Source: Parcubacteria group bacterium (GTDB lineage Bacteria > Patescibacteriota > Minisyncoccia > Minisyncoccales > CG1-02-41-26). Taken from it: a stretch of DNA of 10,478 bases. Below the pieces are notes generated by a model. It worked only from the letters and a program-made list of their open reading frames with translations. It was not told where the DNA came from and did not search any database. How positions within the stretch are numbered: position 1 is the stretch's first letter; each line of letters starts with the position of its first letter. The DNA lies in the NCBI GenBank assembly GCA_013203565.1, contig JABMPZ010000034.1, positions 1-10,478 on the forward strand, read 5' to 3'. The translations under genes and the position numbers were made by a program. Below are positions 1-6,407 of this stretch, piece after piece.

Positions 1-1291
1 CTCCAGAACCATAATAGCCATTTCTTGTTTTGGCTACTTCTAAAATCTTATCTGTATCTGTTTCTATTTCATACGAAGAACTCTCATATTGCCTGCCTGT
101 TAAATTATAAATTGCTACTGCCTGCATATTTATAATATCAACACTAACAGTAACACCTGTTTTTCTACCACCCATATCATATACTGGCTCTCCATTCATT
201 AAAAATGGATAAATAACAGTTAAAGTGTCTGGCACCCATACCTTACCACCTACTTCTTGTTCAGAATAATCAAGCCAATCTTTCTGCACCTCTGGCACAC
301 CATATCCTGTAAAATCAATACCGTAATGTCCTAAAAACTTATCTGCAATAGCAATAACTGATTTATCATTAGGTAGGTCGGACATTTTTAATGACTCTCT
401 TCTTTCTGTCTGAATGTCCCACCTTGCCCAATTTTTATACATAGAAACCATTCCATTTACAAAATCAACACTTACCATATATCCATTATCTCTATCTTCA
501 ACAACGGAAAAGTTTTGAACCTTAGCATTCTTGAACTTTGATAAATCTAATCCCTGAAAACTTAATCCCCCCAAGAAAGAAGCTAATCCAGCAGCAGCTC
601 CACTATCTTTAATCCTCTGAAAAACAGGCATTTCTTGTTCATCTATTGTAAACTCATCTCCAACATAAACATATTTATATTCGTAATTTATCATTTTCAT
701 ATATGTAGGTTCTATCATACCAGAGGACTCCTCAACTTCAGCCGACATCATCACTCCCCCACCACCACGACCATCTGCAACGGCTTGCGGAGAAGCCGTT
801 GGAACTTGGACTAACTCTGAACCAGCATCCAAAGATAATTTACCAAATGCTTTATCTTTTGTTTCTGTTACTTCAAGCGCAAAGAAATCATTAATTCCTT
901 CTACCTCTCCCCTATCTTGCTTTAACATAATTGGTACTGTTACTATTAAAGCCAACGCAATACCAGCCACAACTAATCCAGCTGGTTTTAAGAATGGAGT
1001 CATAAAAATATCAGCCCATACAAACTTGGATTTACCGAACTTAGTATTAAGTTTAATCTCTTGAGCCATTTTAAGTATTTGCTCTCTCAATTCTGCTCTA
1101 AAACTCTCATCAAGCTGCGCTGATGGCTTTGCCTCAATCAACTGCTTGATTATTTCTACAAGTTCTGCTTCATGCTGTCTTAACGAAGCATCTATTTTAT
1201 ACAAATCATCTAAAATGATTTTAATTGTTTCTTGTCTGTTGGAGTTTAACTCCAACAGACTTGTTTTTTGATTATTTTGATTATTATTCAT
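1..1291 (-). CDS. Single-pass membrane protein, probable partner (anti-sigma-like) of the ECF sigma factor; 3' end cut by window edge
   Basis: Reading from ATG at 1291 gives 430 open codons with no stop before the window edge, so the C-terminus is missing. The first ~95 residues are soluble and charged, with a likely helical stretch (about 20-80). One hydrophobic helix follows at about 100-123, then an outer domain of 300+ residues. That domain has a low-complexity linker with four glycines in a row (about 160-195) and a beta-rich part with repeated VSVDF/VSVDI-type strands. The gene follows the sigma gene by 58 bases in the same direction, so co-transcription is likely. Cytoplasmic N-terminus, one helix and external domain match how membrane anti-sigma factors are built, but I see no zinc-binding anti-sigma motif, so the role is inferred from context. 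No SD site precedes the start. A strong hairpin lies just inside the reading frame (1234-1260). Confidence 0.75.
   Translation of the reverse strand, partial: MNNNQNNQKTSLLELNSNRQETIKIILDDLYKIDASLRQHEAELVEIIKQLIEAKPSAQLDESFRAELREQILKMAQEIKLNTKFGKSKFVWADIFMTPFLKPAGLVVAGIALALIVTVPIMLKQDRGEVEGINDFFALEVTETKDKAFGKLSLDAGSELVQVPTASPQAVADGRGGGGVMMSAEVEESSGMIEPTYMKMINYEYKYVYVGDEFTIDEQEMPVFQRIKDSGAAAGLASFLGGLSFQGLDLSKFKNAKVQNFSVVEDRDNGYMVSVDFVNGMVSMYKNWARWDIQTERRESLKMSDLPNDKSVIAIADKFLGHYGIDFTGYGVPEVQKDWLDYSEQEVGGKVWVPDTLTVIYPFLMNGEPVYDMGGRKTGVTVSVDIINMQAVAIYNLTGRQYESSSYEIETDTDKILEVAKTRNGYYGSG
1234..1260. repeat. 27-base near-perfect palindrome inside the 5' part of the membrane-partner gene
   Basis: Two 13-base arms (GTCTGTTGGAGTT and its complement) flank one central base. 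It lies about 30 bases inside the coding frame, roughly codons 11-19. In mRNA it would be a very stable stem close to the start codon, and it could dampen or time translation. Confidence 0.8.
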
Positions 1292-1311
1292 ATTTTCTTG
1301 CTAATGTATTC

Positions 1312-1325
1312 TGAGCGATCGCTCA
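1312..1325. repeat. 14-base perfect palindrome between sigma gene and partner gene
   Basis: TGAGCGATCGCTCA is fully self-complementary and sits in the 58-base gap between the two genes. It could be a protein-binding site or a weak intercistronic hairpin; nothing else supports either reading. Confidence 0.5.
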
Positions 1326-1349
1326 AAATCTATTAGCAGTTATTTTATA

Positions 1350-2009
1350 TTATTTAAGTGTTATTAACAAAAGCATGGCAATTATTGGATTTAATTCGTG
1401 TCGCATCTTTTTAACAACACGAGAGAAAATCATTTTACAATTTGCTTCTGATTCGCCAACAACCTCGGCTATTTCTTTATAGGACAAATTGTCCCATACC
1501 CTTAACAACACAATTTCTCGTTGTCGTGAAGTTAATTTAGTAACATAGTCCTTTATTTTCCTTAGGTCATCTTCTGTTGATAGGACACTTTCAGGACATT
1601 TCAAGGACAAAGTATTGTCCTTGAAAGTAATCGTTTTCTTTGTGTCTCTTGTCCTGAAAGGAAATTGGTCGTTCTGCGTGGTATGTCCCATCCTCTGGGT
1701 GGTCCCTAACCCCCAAACATCATCTATATCTACTAAATTCTTTTTTGTACGGTAATAGTCAATTACAGTGTTACGCGCTATGCGAAAAAGCCATGACTGA
1801 AGAGTGCCTTTTGTATCATCAAACTTGCCAACATTTTTCAAGGCCTTGATAAATGTTTGACTCGTAAGATCTTCTGCTGTTTCCTTATGACTGGTCTTGT
1901 AAAAAATAAATCTAAAAATCTTGCTTACATACATATCATAGATATCTGCAAACTTCTCTAAATCACCATCCTTACAATCCCTTATTATTTTATTTTCATC
2001 AATATGCAT
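1350..2009 (-). CDS. RNA polymerase sigma-70 family factor, ECF type, with an inserted linker
   Basis: The 219-residue protein directs RNA polymerase to a specific promoter set. Region 2 covers about residues 10-90, with AEDLTSQTFIKAL and the tryptophan-containing motif LQSWLFRIARNTVIDYYR. Region 4 covers about 150-205, with LTSRQREIVLLRVWDNLSYKEIAEV followed by a recognition helix around SEANCKMIFSRV. Between them, where ECF factors usually have a short acidic linker, residues about 102-145 form an uncharacteristic stretch (GTTQRMGH...LKCPES). The DNA coding for it contains nested inverted repeats, so it looks like a palindromic insertion that kept the frame. The C-terminus ends in a short hydrophobic tail (IIAMLLLITL), which is odd for a soluble factor. 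The membrane-protein gene downstream is a likely regulator. No SD site is visible; a lone TATAAT lies at 2070-2075 without a matching -35. Family call firm; target regulon unknown. Confidence 0.9.
   Translation of the reverse strand: MHIDENKIIRDCKDGDLEKFADIYDMYVSKIFRFIFYKTSHKETAEDLTSQTFIKALKNVGKFDDTKGTLQSWLFRIARNTVIDYYRTKKNLVDIDDVWGLGTTQRMGHTTQNDQFPFRTRDTKKTITFKDNTLSLKCPESVLSTEDDLRKIKDYVTKLTSRQREIVLLRVWDNLSYKEIAEVVGESEANCKMIFSRVVKKMRHELNPIIAMLLLITLK
1575..1706. repeat. Palindromic element inserted in frame in the sigma gene linker (nested hairpins 1588-1660)
   Basis: Inner hairpin: TTTCAAGGACAA at 1599-1610 pairs with 1615-1626 across a 4-base loop. Outer arms: CTTTCAGGACA at 1588-1598 pairs with 1650-1660. 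Both are perfect. The extent 1575-1706 is set by where the protein stops resembling sigma regions 2 and 4. GGAC/GTCC motifs recur through the stretch. Resembles in principle the in-frame palindromic elements known from Rickettsia; the family itself is not recognised. Confidence 0.65.
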
Positions 2010-2085
2010 ATTGAAAAGTTAACTTCATTAATTAAAACGAAACGAGACCGAATAAGTAACAAACTGATTATTATATTATCATAAC

Positions 2086-2107
2086 AAAAAATCGCCCAAA
2101 AGGCGAT
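2086..2107 (-). terminator. Intrinsic terminator (second of a tandem pair)
   Basis: ATCGCC at 2091-2096 pairs with GGCGAT at 2102-2107 over a 5-base loop. Read on the minus strand the stem is followed by a run of T (complement of 2086-2090). It backs up the adjacent hairpin and separates the secreted-protein gene from the sigma unit. Confidence 0.75.
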
Positions 2108-2152
2108 AAAAAAATGTAATGCTCACGACACCAGGTGGTGAAGTGAGCATTA
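2108..2152 (-). terminator. Intrinsic terminator of the secreted dockerin-like protein gene
   Basis: TAATGCTCAC (2117-2126) and its complement (2143-2152) form a perfect 10-bp stem, with a smaller ACCAGGTGGT pairing inside the loop. On the minus strand it is followed by CA and seven T (complement of 2108-2114). It begins 13 bases after the stop codon of the 512-residue gene. Confidence 0.85.
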
Positions 2153-2165
2153 GGTGGTGGATTTA

Positions 2166-3704
2166 TTACCTTACCACGACCATTTTTCTGGTGGAGACAG
2201 CGTCTCCTGCCTGAATATTGTAGAAATAGACGCCGCTGGCGACTGTTTCGCCGCTGGCGTTTCTTCCATCCCAGTATGCGGCTTGGGACTTGCTGACATA
2301 GAACCCCGGCTCTCTTATGCCGAGATGAATCTGTCTTACCATTCGGCCCCCAGCACTGAATATTCTGATAGCTACTGCTGATGGCACCGAAAGCTGATAC
2401 GGTATCCATGTCTCCGGATTGAACGGATTGGGATAATTCTGGAAGAGTTTAGTCACGGGAGTCATAATGGCCTGTCTTTCCCATCTAACCAGATTCTTCG
2501 GCTCGCCTGGTTCCGTTGGCCTGCCCTCGTTGATATAGACATATTGGATGCTGAACTCTGGAAGCCGACCATTCTCAGTTGTGAGGTTGATCTCAGCAAT
2601 CACTCCTGAATCCTCAAGCGGTGACATCTGGGCAAAGACCAACCTCGCTGTGGCTGGCTTAACCGCTGTCTTCTCTTCTGCCGCTGACAGATACTCTGTC
2701 GGCAGGATCTCAACCTCCAAGTTTGGAGTTTTGTTGAAATCCACATCAATCCCTACAGGTTTCTGCGGCACGCCTTCAGCCACCAAAAATGTCCTGTAAT
2801 GGTCTGGCGAAATAAACTCCAGAGGAGTTAATCGGAAGACACATTTCGCAGATGGATTACCCTGGATCGTTCTCATGAACGCAGGGTTCGCCTTGGCTGA
2901 ATTCGCTGGCGGGGCCGGATGATGGCCGGCACTATCTGCCGGATATACATAAGTATCATCCGCCGCCTTCTCCAGCGTGTAATAGACATCTTCCGCGGTT
3001 ATTTCACCGTCTGCGTCAACATCCATCACATCACTCTTAAGCTGACTTGTCCCCACATAGTCCGCCACGCCTGATGATTGCTGAACAACCATCAGAACAT
3101 CAAATGCAGTGACAGGAGCCGCAGTAGGTCCACCAAAGGAATTATCCCCCTTGTCAGTATCGCAATAAATCTGTGCGGTATCGTTCCTCTTATACTTATC
3201 GCCAGTAACACTATCAAATGTTTCCGTGTACAACCCTATATCGTACAGGGTGTCCACATGCATAGCTGACGGGTCAATTCGTACCCATGCGGCTATAAGA
3301 GATGTTGGAATTAAGCTCCCATCCGCCAGTGCAATACCAGTAACATCAGCCATGCTGATGGTTACGGTGTATAAACCGGCGAGTCCTACAGGGTCTATGC
3401 TCCAACTGAAAGTTGAGGCACTAAAGGCGGTATTGTCTTTCTCCACCTCTAGCACCGTGATGTCCTCGGTTTCCCATGTGAGGACAATATCAACACTGTT
3501 GACTGTAACTATAGCAGCAGTGCTGTTTTCAATTTGGACACTAAACCAATGAGTGTCCTCTTCCTCCATAGTTGCGATATCAACATCAGTACCTGTTCCG
3601 TCGCTGGCAACAATAATGCCAGCGACATCCTGAGCAAATGCCGTTGGTACGGCGAAACCCAGAACAACAATTGCAACCAATAGCCACAAACTCAACTTTT
3701 TCAT
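2166..3704 (-). CDS. Secreted cohesin/dockerin-like protein with C-terminal FlgD/T9SS-type sorting domain (Poribacteria-like)
   Basis: 512 residues. A Sec signal peptide spans 1-24 (MKKLSLWLLV... PTAFA, cleavage before QDVAG). Residues about 27-175 look like a beta-sandwich resembling cohesin/extracellular adhesion domains. A dockerin-like part follows at about 195-247, with a good EF-hand-like loop, DVDADGEITAEDV (228-240), and a degenerate first half, PVTAFDVLMVVQQ. A mid domain with FISPDHYRTF follows. The last ~95 residues (from LFQNYPNPFNPETWIPYQLS, 420-439, to the end) match the FlgD-Ig/type A sorting-domain pattern, with AAYWDGRNASGE and VASGVYFY, wording I associate with Poribacteria proteins. 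AGGAGGT lies 7 bases before ATG and fixes the start. It has its own promoter (3804-3831) and two terminators. G+C is visibly above the flanking genes, suggesting transfer. Likely exported and surface-retained; ligand unknown. Confidence 0.85.
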   Translation of the reverse strand: MKKLSLWLLVAIVVLGFAVPTAFAQDVAGIIVASDGTGTDVDIATMEEEDTHWFSVQIENSTAAIVTVNSVDIVLTWETEDITVLEVEKDNTAFSASTFSWSIDPVGLAGLYTVTISMADVTGIALADGSLIPTSLIAAWVRIDPSAMHVDTLYDIGLYTETFDSVTGDKYKRNDTAQIYCDTDKGDNSFGGPTAAPVTAFDVLMVVQQSSGVADYVGTSQLKSDVMDVDADGEITAEDVYYTLEKAADDTYVYPADSAGHHPAPPANSAKANPAFMRTIQGNPSAKCVFRLTPLEFISPDHYRTFLVAEGVPQKPVGIDVDFNKTPNLEVEILPTEYLSAAEEKTAVKPATARLVFAQMSPLEDSGVIAEINLTTENGRLPEFSIQYVYINEGRPTEPGEPKNLVRWERQAIMTPVTKLFQNYPNPFNPETWIPYQLSVPSAVAIRIFSAGGRMVRQIHLGIREPGFYVSKSQAAYWDGRNASGETVASGVYFYNIQAGDAVSTRKMVVVR

Positions 3705-3803
3705 CAGAAAAACCTCCTCGATTCATTTTTGTGTTAATACACACTATCCCCGAAATTGGGGCTGTTAATGACCGAAGTCATACAGTATCTTTCCTTATGC
3801 TTA

Positions 3804-3831
3804 ATACTACACCCTTGCATAGTTCTGTCAA
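3804..3831 (-). promoter_or_regulatory. Sigma-70 promoter for the secreted-protein gene
   Basis: TTGACA (complement of 3826-3831) and TAGTAT (complement of 3804-3809) are 16 bases apart. The -35 overlaps the stop codon of the upstream gene. The leader of about 90 bases contains a small hairpin with CCCC/GGGG arms and the strong SD AGGAGGT at 3712-3718. Confidence 0.65.
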
Positions 3832-4940
3832 GGGCTCTTTTTGTCCTGTTGGGGTTGGTAAAGCAAGGTCACCTTTTTGGCGTAATCCTTAGCTTTATTT
3901 ATCTGTTTTATCTGGAAATCTTCTCCAAATATCAGATACAAAATCCCAAGTGCCTTTTTTCTTTTCATGGGATACTCATGCCCCCAGATACAATTGGCCA
4001 TTGCCACGCCAAGATTTTTGATGTTGCTTTCAGATAGCGCAACATCTCTCTTAACTCCATCAATAGAGGCGTTGACTTCTTTCTTTATTGCCTCAATCCC
4101 CTCCTTACTGTGTACTATCTTTTTGAAATCTTTCAAAGCTGTTGTAACATCATCAGCCGTTTTTTGAGCGGTAGCTGTGTCAGCGGCCTTGGCAACCTTG
4201 GAATACGAGCCGTTCTGTTCTTTAGGCAGAATTGCTGCGACGAGCTTCGCCTCGGTTTCGTTCTGCCTGACCCGGCCTTCCAATTCATCCAAACTTGCGC
4301 TTCTGGCAAAAGCAGTTTGCAAGGTTACTCCTGGCGGCAACGGCTCTGTGCTGTCTACAAACAGCTGTTCCACCGCTTTTCCAAAAGCACTCTCAAACCG
4401 GTCAAGTTCCTCACGAGAAGTTCCATTGGGAAAATAGAAGCTCAACATAGCTTCTTCAATAATTGCCAGAACCTTCGCGCGAGACACCGCGCTATCAAGA
4501 TTGATTGGCTGTGGCACTTGACCTCCTTTTTCTGCGCCGGCCATGATCACCACTGGTGTTGCAGAGCTTCCACCTGTAGGTTTGTTACCCATTAACGCGG
4601 CCTGCAATACCGCACCATTGCTCTGAGACATCTGCTCAACAATCCCAGTCAAACGGGCGACTTCTCGCCGTGCAATAGAAAGCTCCTCTTGAATACGAGA
4701 ATACTCTCCCCTTGCATCAGCAACTTCTTGGCGGTATGCCTTTATTTCCTGCTGTAATTCCGGATTGACTATTGCCACATTGGTTTGTGGTTCAACTGCA
4801 GTCCTCTGTTGTGCCAATGCGCTTTTTGACGATGTGCTACCATGTATATGCCTAGACACTTGCCACAATGACAAAGTAACAACAATTACTACAATCGCCA
4901 GTATGGCAACAGCAGCGACTATCAGTAATACATTTCTCAT
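3828..4940 (-). CDS. N-terminally anchored coiled-coil protein of unknown function
   Basis: 370 residues, not a family I recognise. One hydrophobic helix at 4-26 (MRNVLLIVAAVAILAIVVIV) has no cleavage site, so the protein is probably tethered with its bulk on one side of the membrane. Residues about 60-106 form a heptad-like coiled coil (QEIKAYRQEVADARGEYSRI). A small glycine/alanine linker follows at 119-145. A mostly helical domain with many Ala, Lys and Glu spans about 150-310, and the tail is basic (YPMKRKKALGIL, KAKDYAKKV). A GGAGGAGAG SD sits directly before ATG and a consensus promoter lies 85 bases upstream. It shares composition and SD strength with the secreted-protein gene, whose promoter overlaps its stop, so the two probably arrived and may act together at the cell surface. 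Existence well supported; function unknown. Confidence 0.75.
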   Translation of the reverse strand: MRNVLLIVAAVAILAIVVIVVTLSLWQVSRHIHGSTSSKSALAQQRTAVEPQTNVAIVNPELQQEIKAYRQEVADARGEYSRIQEELSIARREVARLTGIVEQMSQSNGAVLQAALMGNKPTGGSSATPVVIMAGAEKGGQVPQPINLDSAVSRAKVLAIIEEAMLSFYFPNGTSREELDRFESAFGKAVEQLFVDSTEPLPPGVTLQTAFARSASLDELEGRVRQNETEAKLVAAILPKEQNGSYSKVAKAADTATAQKTADDVTTALKDFKKIVHSKEGIEAIKKEVNASIDGVKRDVALSESNIKNLGVAMANCIWGHEYPMKRKKALGILYLIFGEDFQIKQINKAKDYAKKVTLLYQPQQDKKSP

Positions 4941-5024
4941 TCTCTCCTCCTTTCAGTATTTTCTCTATATTATCCCACAATGGCGGGTTAAAAATGAACA
5001 ATCATCCAAATGCTTGAATAGTGC

Positions 5025-5052
5025 ATTATATATGATAATCAGCATTTGTCAA
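5025..5052 (-). promoter_or_regulatory. Consensus sigma-70 promoter for the coiled-coil protein gene
   Basis: TTGACA (complement of 5047-5052) and TATAAT (complement of 5025-5030) are 16 bases apart. An inverted repeat, CAAATGC at 5007-5013 against 5042-5048, brackets the core and could be an operator. The IS30 left end lies 15 bases upstream of the -35. Confidence 0.8.
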
Positions 5053-5066
5053 GTTATACTGTGTGA

Positions 5067-5086
5067 ATTCTATCCCCAAGTGCAAT
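5067..5086 (+). repeat. IS30 left terminal inverted repeat
   Basis: Matches the reverse complement of 6113-6132 at 17 of 20 positions. Confidence 0.7.
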
Positions 5087-5090
5087 AAAA

Positions 5091-5161
5091 AAGACATCTC
5101 TAAATGAGGTAAAATAGTGTAAAGGTCTAAGTCTACACTAAACTCATAAAAGAGATGTCTT
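5091..5161 (+). promoter_or_regulatory. Nested hairpin over the transposase leader and start codon
   Basis: Three nested perfect pairings run AAGACATCTCT (5091-5101) with 5151-5161, ATGAG (5104-5108) with 5143-5147, and TAGTGTA (5115-5121) with 5134-5140. The transposase ATG (5155-5157) lies in the outer 3' arm. RNA entering from outside the element would hide the start; RNA begun inside would lack the 5' arm. Such protection against read-through is known in other insertion sequences (IS10 is the classic case). Confidence 0.65.
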
Positions 5162-6129
5162 ACAAACATTTTACACCAAAACAGAGAACAGAGATAGCTG
5201 TTCTCCTGAGAGCTGGTCACAAACAAATAGATATAGCTAAAATACTTAATAAAGACCCTTCCAGTGTATCAAGGGAGTTACAAAGGAACGGTAATGCTAA
5301 GGGTAACTATCAAGTAAGCGTGGCTAAATATAAAACCAGGGAAAGAAGAGTGAAAGCTAACCAAAGATTTAGGAAAATTGAAAATGATTCACCACTTGAA
5401 CAATATATCGTTGGTAGGTTAAAAAAATACTGGTCTCCAGAACAGATTGCTGGCAGATTAAAGAGAGCATTCAATAAAACAATCATCTGTCATGAAACAA
5501 TTTACAATTTTGTTTATGAAAAAAAACCAGAACTCAAAAAGTATTTAAGGAGTCAGAAAGGCAAGTATCGCAGAAGATGTGGTACTAAAATACGTGAAAA
5601 ACAAAGAGAGGAGGACAAAAAAAGGCGAATCGATACAAGACCCCAAATAGTTGAAGAAAGAATACGACTGGGTGATTGGGAAGGCGACTTAATCTTTGGC
5701 AGAGAACGCAAGCAAGCCATTATGACCCATAATGACAGAGTGTCTGTTTTCTTAATGGCTGACAAGTTGGACACAGCTTTAGCAGAAAATGTTAAAGAAA
5801 AAGCCACTAATAGGTTTAAAAAATTACCAAAGGACAAAAAACATACATTGACCTATGATAATGATACCAGATTATCAGAATATGAGATGATTGAAAGAGA
5901 AGGGAGGGTTACAATTTACTTTGCGCACCCATATCATGCATGGGAAAGAGGTAGCAATGAAAACACTAATGGATTGCTTAGACAGTTCTTTCCTAAAAAG
6001 AGTTTGTTTGCTAAGATAACACAAAAGGATGTTGACGAAGTTGTGAAGCTGCTTAATCAACGTCCAAGGAAAAAACTTAGCTATTTAACCCCAGAAGAAG
6101 TGTTTAAGAAAAATTGCACTTTGGATTAG
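5155..6129 (+). CDS. IS30-family transposase (DDE)
   Basis: 324 residues, a normal size for the family. The N-terminal helix-turn-helix is seen in HFTPKQRTEIAVLLRAGHKQ and KDPSSVSREL (about 5-45). A central WSPEQIAGRL motif lies at 93-102. The catalytic core has GDWEGDLI (D178), TYDND (D235) and the strongly conserved ERGSNENTNGLLRQFFPK (E269). The last two residues are separated by 33 residues, as in IS30 DD(33)E enzymes. The family usually has TDNG or FDNG at the second aspartate; here it is YDND, a mild departure. All catalytic residues are present, so the enzyme may be active. No good SD precedes the ATG, which sits in a hairpin arm. The reading frame is intact, and the terminal repeat overlaps the stop. 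Confidence 0.95.
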   Translation: MSYKHFTPKQRTEIAVLLRAGHKQIDIAKILNKDPSSVSRELQRNGNAKGNYQVSVAKYKTRERRVKANQRFRKIENDSPLEQYIVGRLKKYWSPEQIAGRLKRAFNKTIICHETIYNFVYEKKPELKKYLRSQKGKYRRRCGTKIREKQREEDKKRRIDTRPQIVEERIRLGDWEGDLIFGRERKQAIMTHNDRVSVFLMADKLDTALAENVKEKATNRFKKLPKDKKHTLTYDNDTRLSEYEMIEREGRVTIYFAHPYHAWERGSNENTNGLLRQFFPKKSLFAKITQKDVDEVVKLLNQRPRKKLSYLTPEEVFKKNCTLD

Positions 6130-6132
6130 AAT
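6113..6132 (-). repeat. IS30 right terminal inverted repeat
   Basis: Reverse-complement match (17 of 20) to 5067-5086. It overlaps the last codons of the transposase. Confidence 0.7.
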
Positions 6133-6148
6133 CCTAACTGCCTAAAAC

Positions 6149-6168
6149 AAAAAAACACCCAAAAGGCG
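6149..6168 (-). terminator. Weak intrinsic terminator downstream of the Asn-like tRNA
   Basis: On the minus strand CGCC pairs with GGTG (one G-U) over a 5-base loop, followed by seven T (complement of 6149-6155). It resembles a decayed version of the terminator at 2086-2107. It lies about 90 bases past the tRNA 3' end. Confidence 0.4.
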
Positions 6169-6178
6169 AAGGTCTGGC

Positions 6179-6234
6179 GGTAGAGATATCTTCGTTTTTG
6201 AAAAATCAAACGACATAACGAAGATATCTCTACC
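6179..6234. repeat. Palindromic repeat with 18-bp perfect arms
   Basis: GGTAGAGATATCTTCGTT (6179-6196) is exactly complementary to 6217-6234 around a 20-base spacer. No T run follows on either strand, so it is not an ordinary terminator. It lies between the IS30 right end and the tRNA. It looks like a dispersed miniature palindrome. Confidence 0.85.
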
Positions 6235-6256
6235 ATAATATGTTATATAAAAGAGC

Positions 6257-6333
6257 TGGCTCCCCCGACCTGGAATTGAACCAAGCCACAACATGGTTAG
6301 CGACCATGCACTCTACCGTTGAGCTACGGAGGA
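6257..6333 (-). tRNA. Anomalous tRNA: Asn-like body with GCU (Ser) anticodon, C33 and encoded CCA
   Basis: Folds as a cloverleaf. Acceptor TCCTCCG/CGGGGGA has 7 bp with one T-G; the D arm is GCTC/GAGT; anticodon stem CATGG/CCATG has a 7-base loop TCGCTAA; the T loop is TTCAATT; G73 and CCA are encoded. U1-A72, G73 and the D arm fit bacterial tRNA-Asn, yet the anticodon reads GCU. The serine long variable arm is absent (5-6 bases). Position 33 is C instead of the near-universal U. An extra T after the T stem (6268 on the plus strand) lets the T stem extend to 6 bp with a G-U pair. A consensus promoter lies upstream. It may be a decoding-incompetent paralogue, a specialised tRNA-like RNA or a decaying copy. 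The other tRNAs here do not encode CCA. Confidence 0.75.
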
Positions 6334-6346
6334 AACCGATAAATAA

Positions 6347-6375
6347 AATATATCAAATTAACTCAACCTTGTCAA
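6347..6375 (-). promoter_or_regulatory. Consensus sigma-70 promoter for the Asn-like tRNA
   Basis: TTGACA (complement of 6370-6375), a 17-base spacer and TATATT (complement of 6347-6352) place the transcript start about 6-8 bases before the tRNA 5' end. This argues that the odd tRNA is transcribed. Confidence 0.8.
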
Positions 6376-6407
6376 ACTTTTTTACGGTAACTACTCACCC
6401 ATTTGAA

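Larger units (their letters stand above)
5067..6132 (+). mobile_element. Complete IS30-family insertion sequence (~1.07 kb)
   Basis: One transposase gene fills the element. The ends form an imperfect 20-base inverted repeat (17 of 20 matching), 5067-5086 against 6113-6132, sharing AAGTGCAAT at the inner side and ATTCTA at the outer side. Size, single gene and DDE type fit IS30. The right repeat overlaps the transposase stop codon. Exact ends are uncertain by a few bases because no clear target duplication is visible (TGA left, CCT right). Confidence 0.85.

Noticed and set aside
1312..1325. GCGATCGC, the cyanobacterial HIP1 octamer
   Set aside because: A single occurrence in a genome with no other cyanobacterial trait.
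1478..1500. GGACAA-A-TTGTCC palindrome in the sigma gene
   Set aside because: It codes for the conserved WDNLSYKE segment of region 4, so chance within normal coding is more likely than a repeat insertion.
2010..2100. Sigma gene promoter based on TATAAT at 2070-2075
   Set aside because: No matching -35 at 16-18 bases; the region is AT-rich and such hexamers are expected.
5064..6135. Target site duplication of the IS30 element
   Set aside because: Flanks TGA and CCT do not match; GAAT on both sides arises from the inverted repeat itself.
6257..6333. Selenocysteine tRNA, from the 7+6 bp acceptor/T helix
   Set aside because: No UCA anticodon and no long variable arm; the extra pair is a weak G-U.
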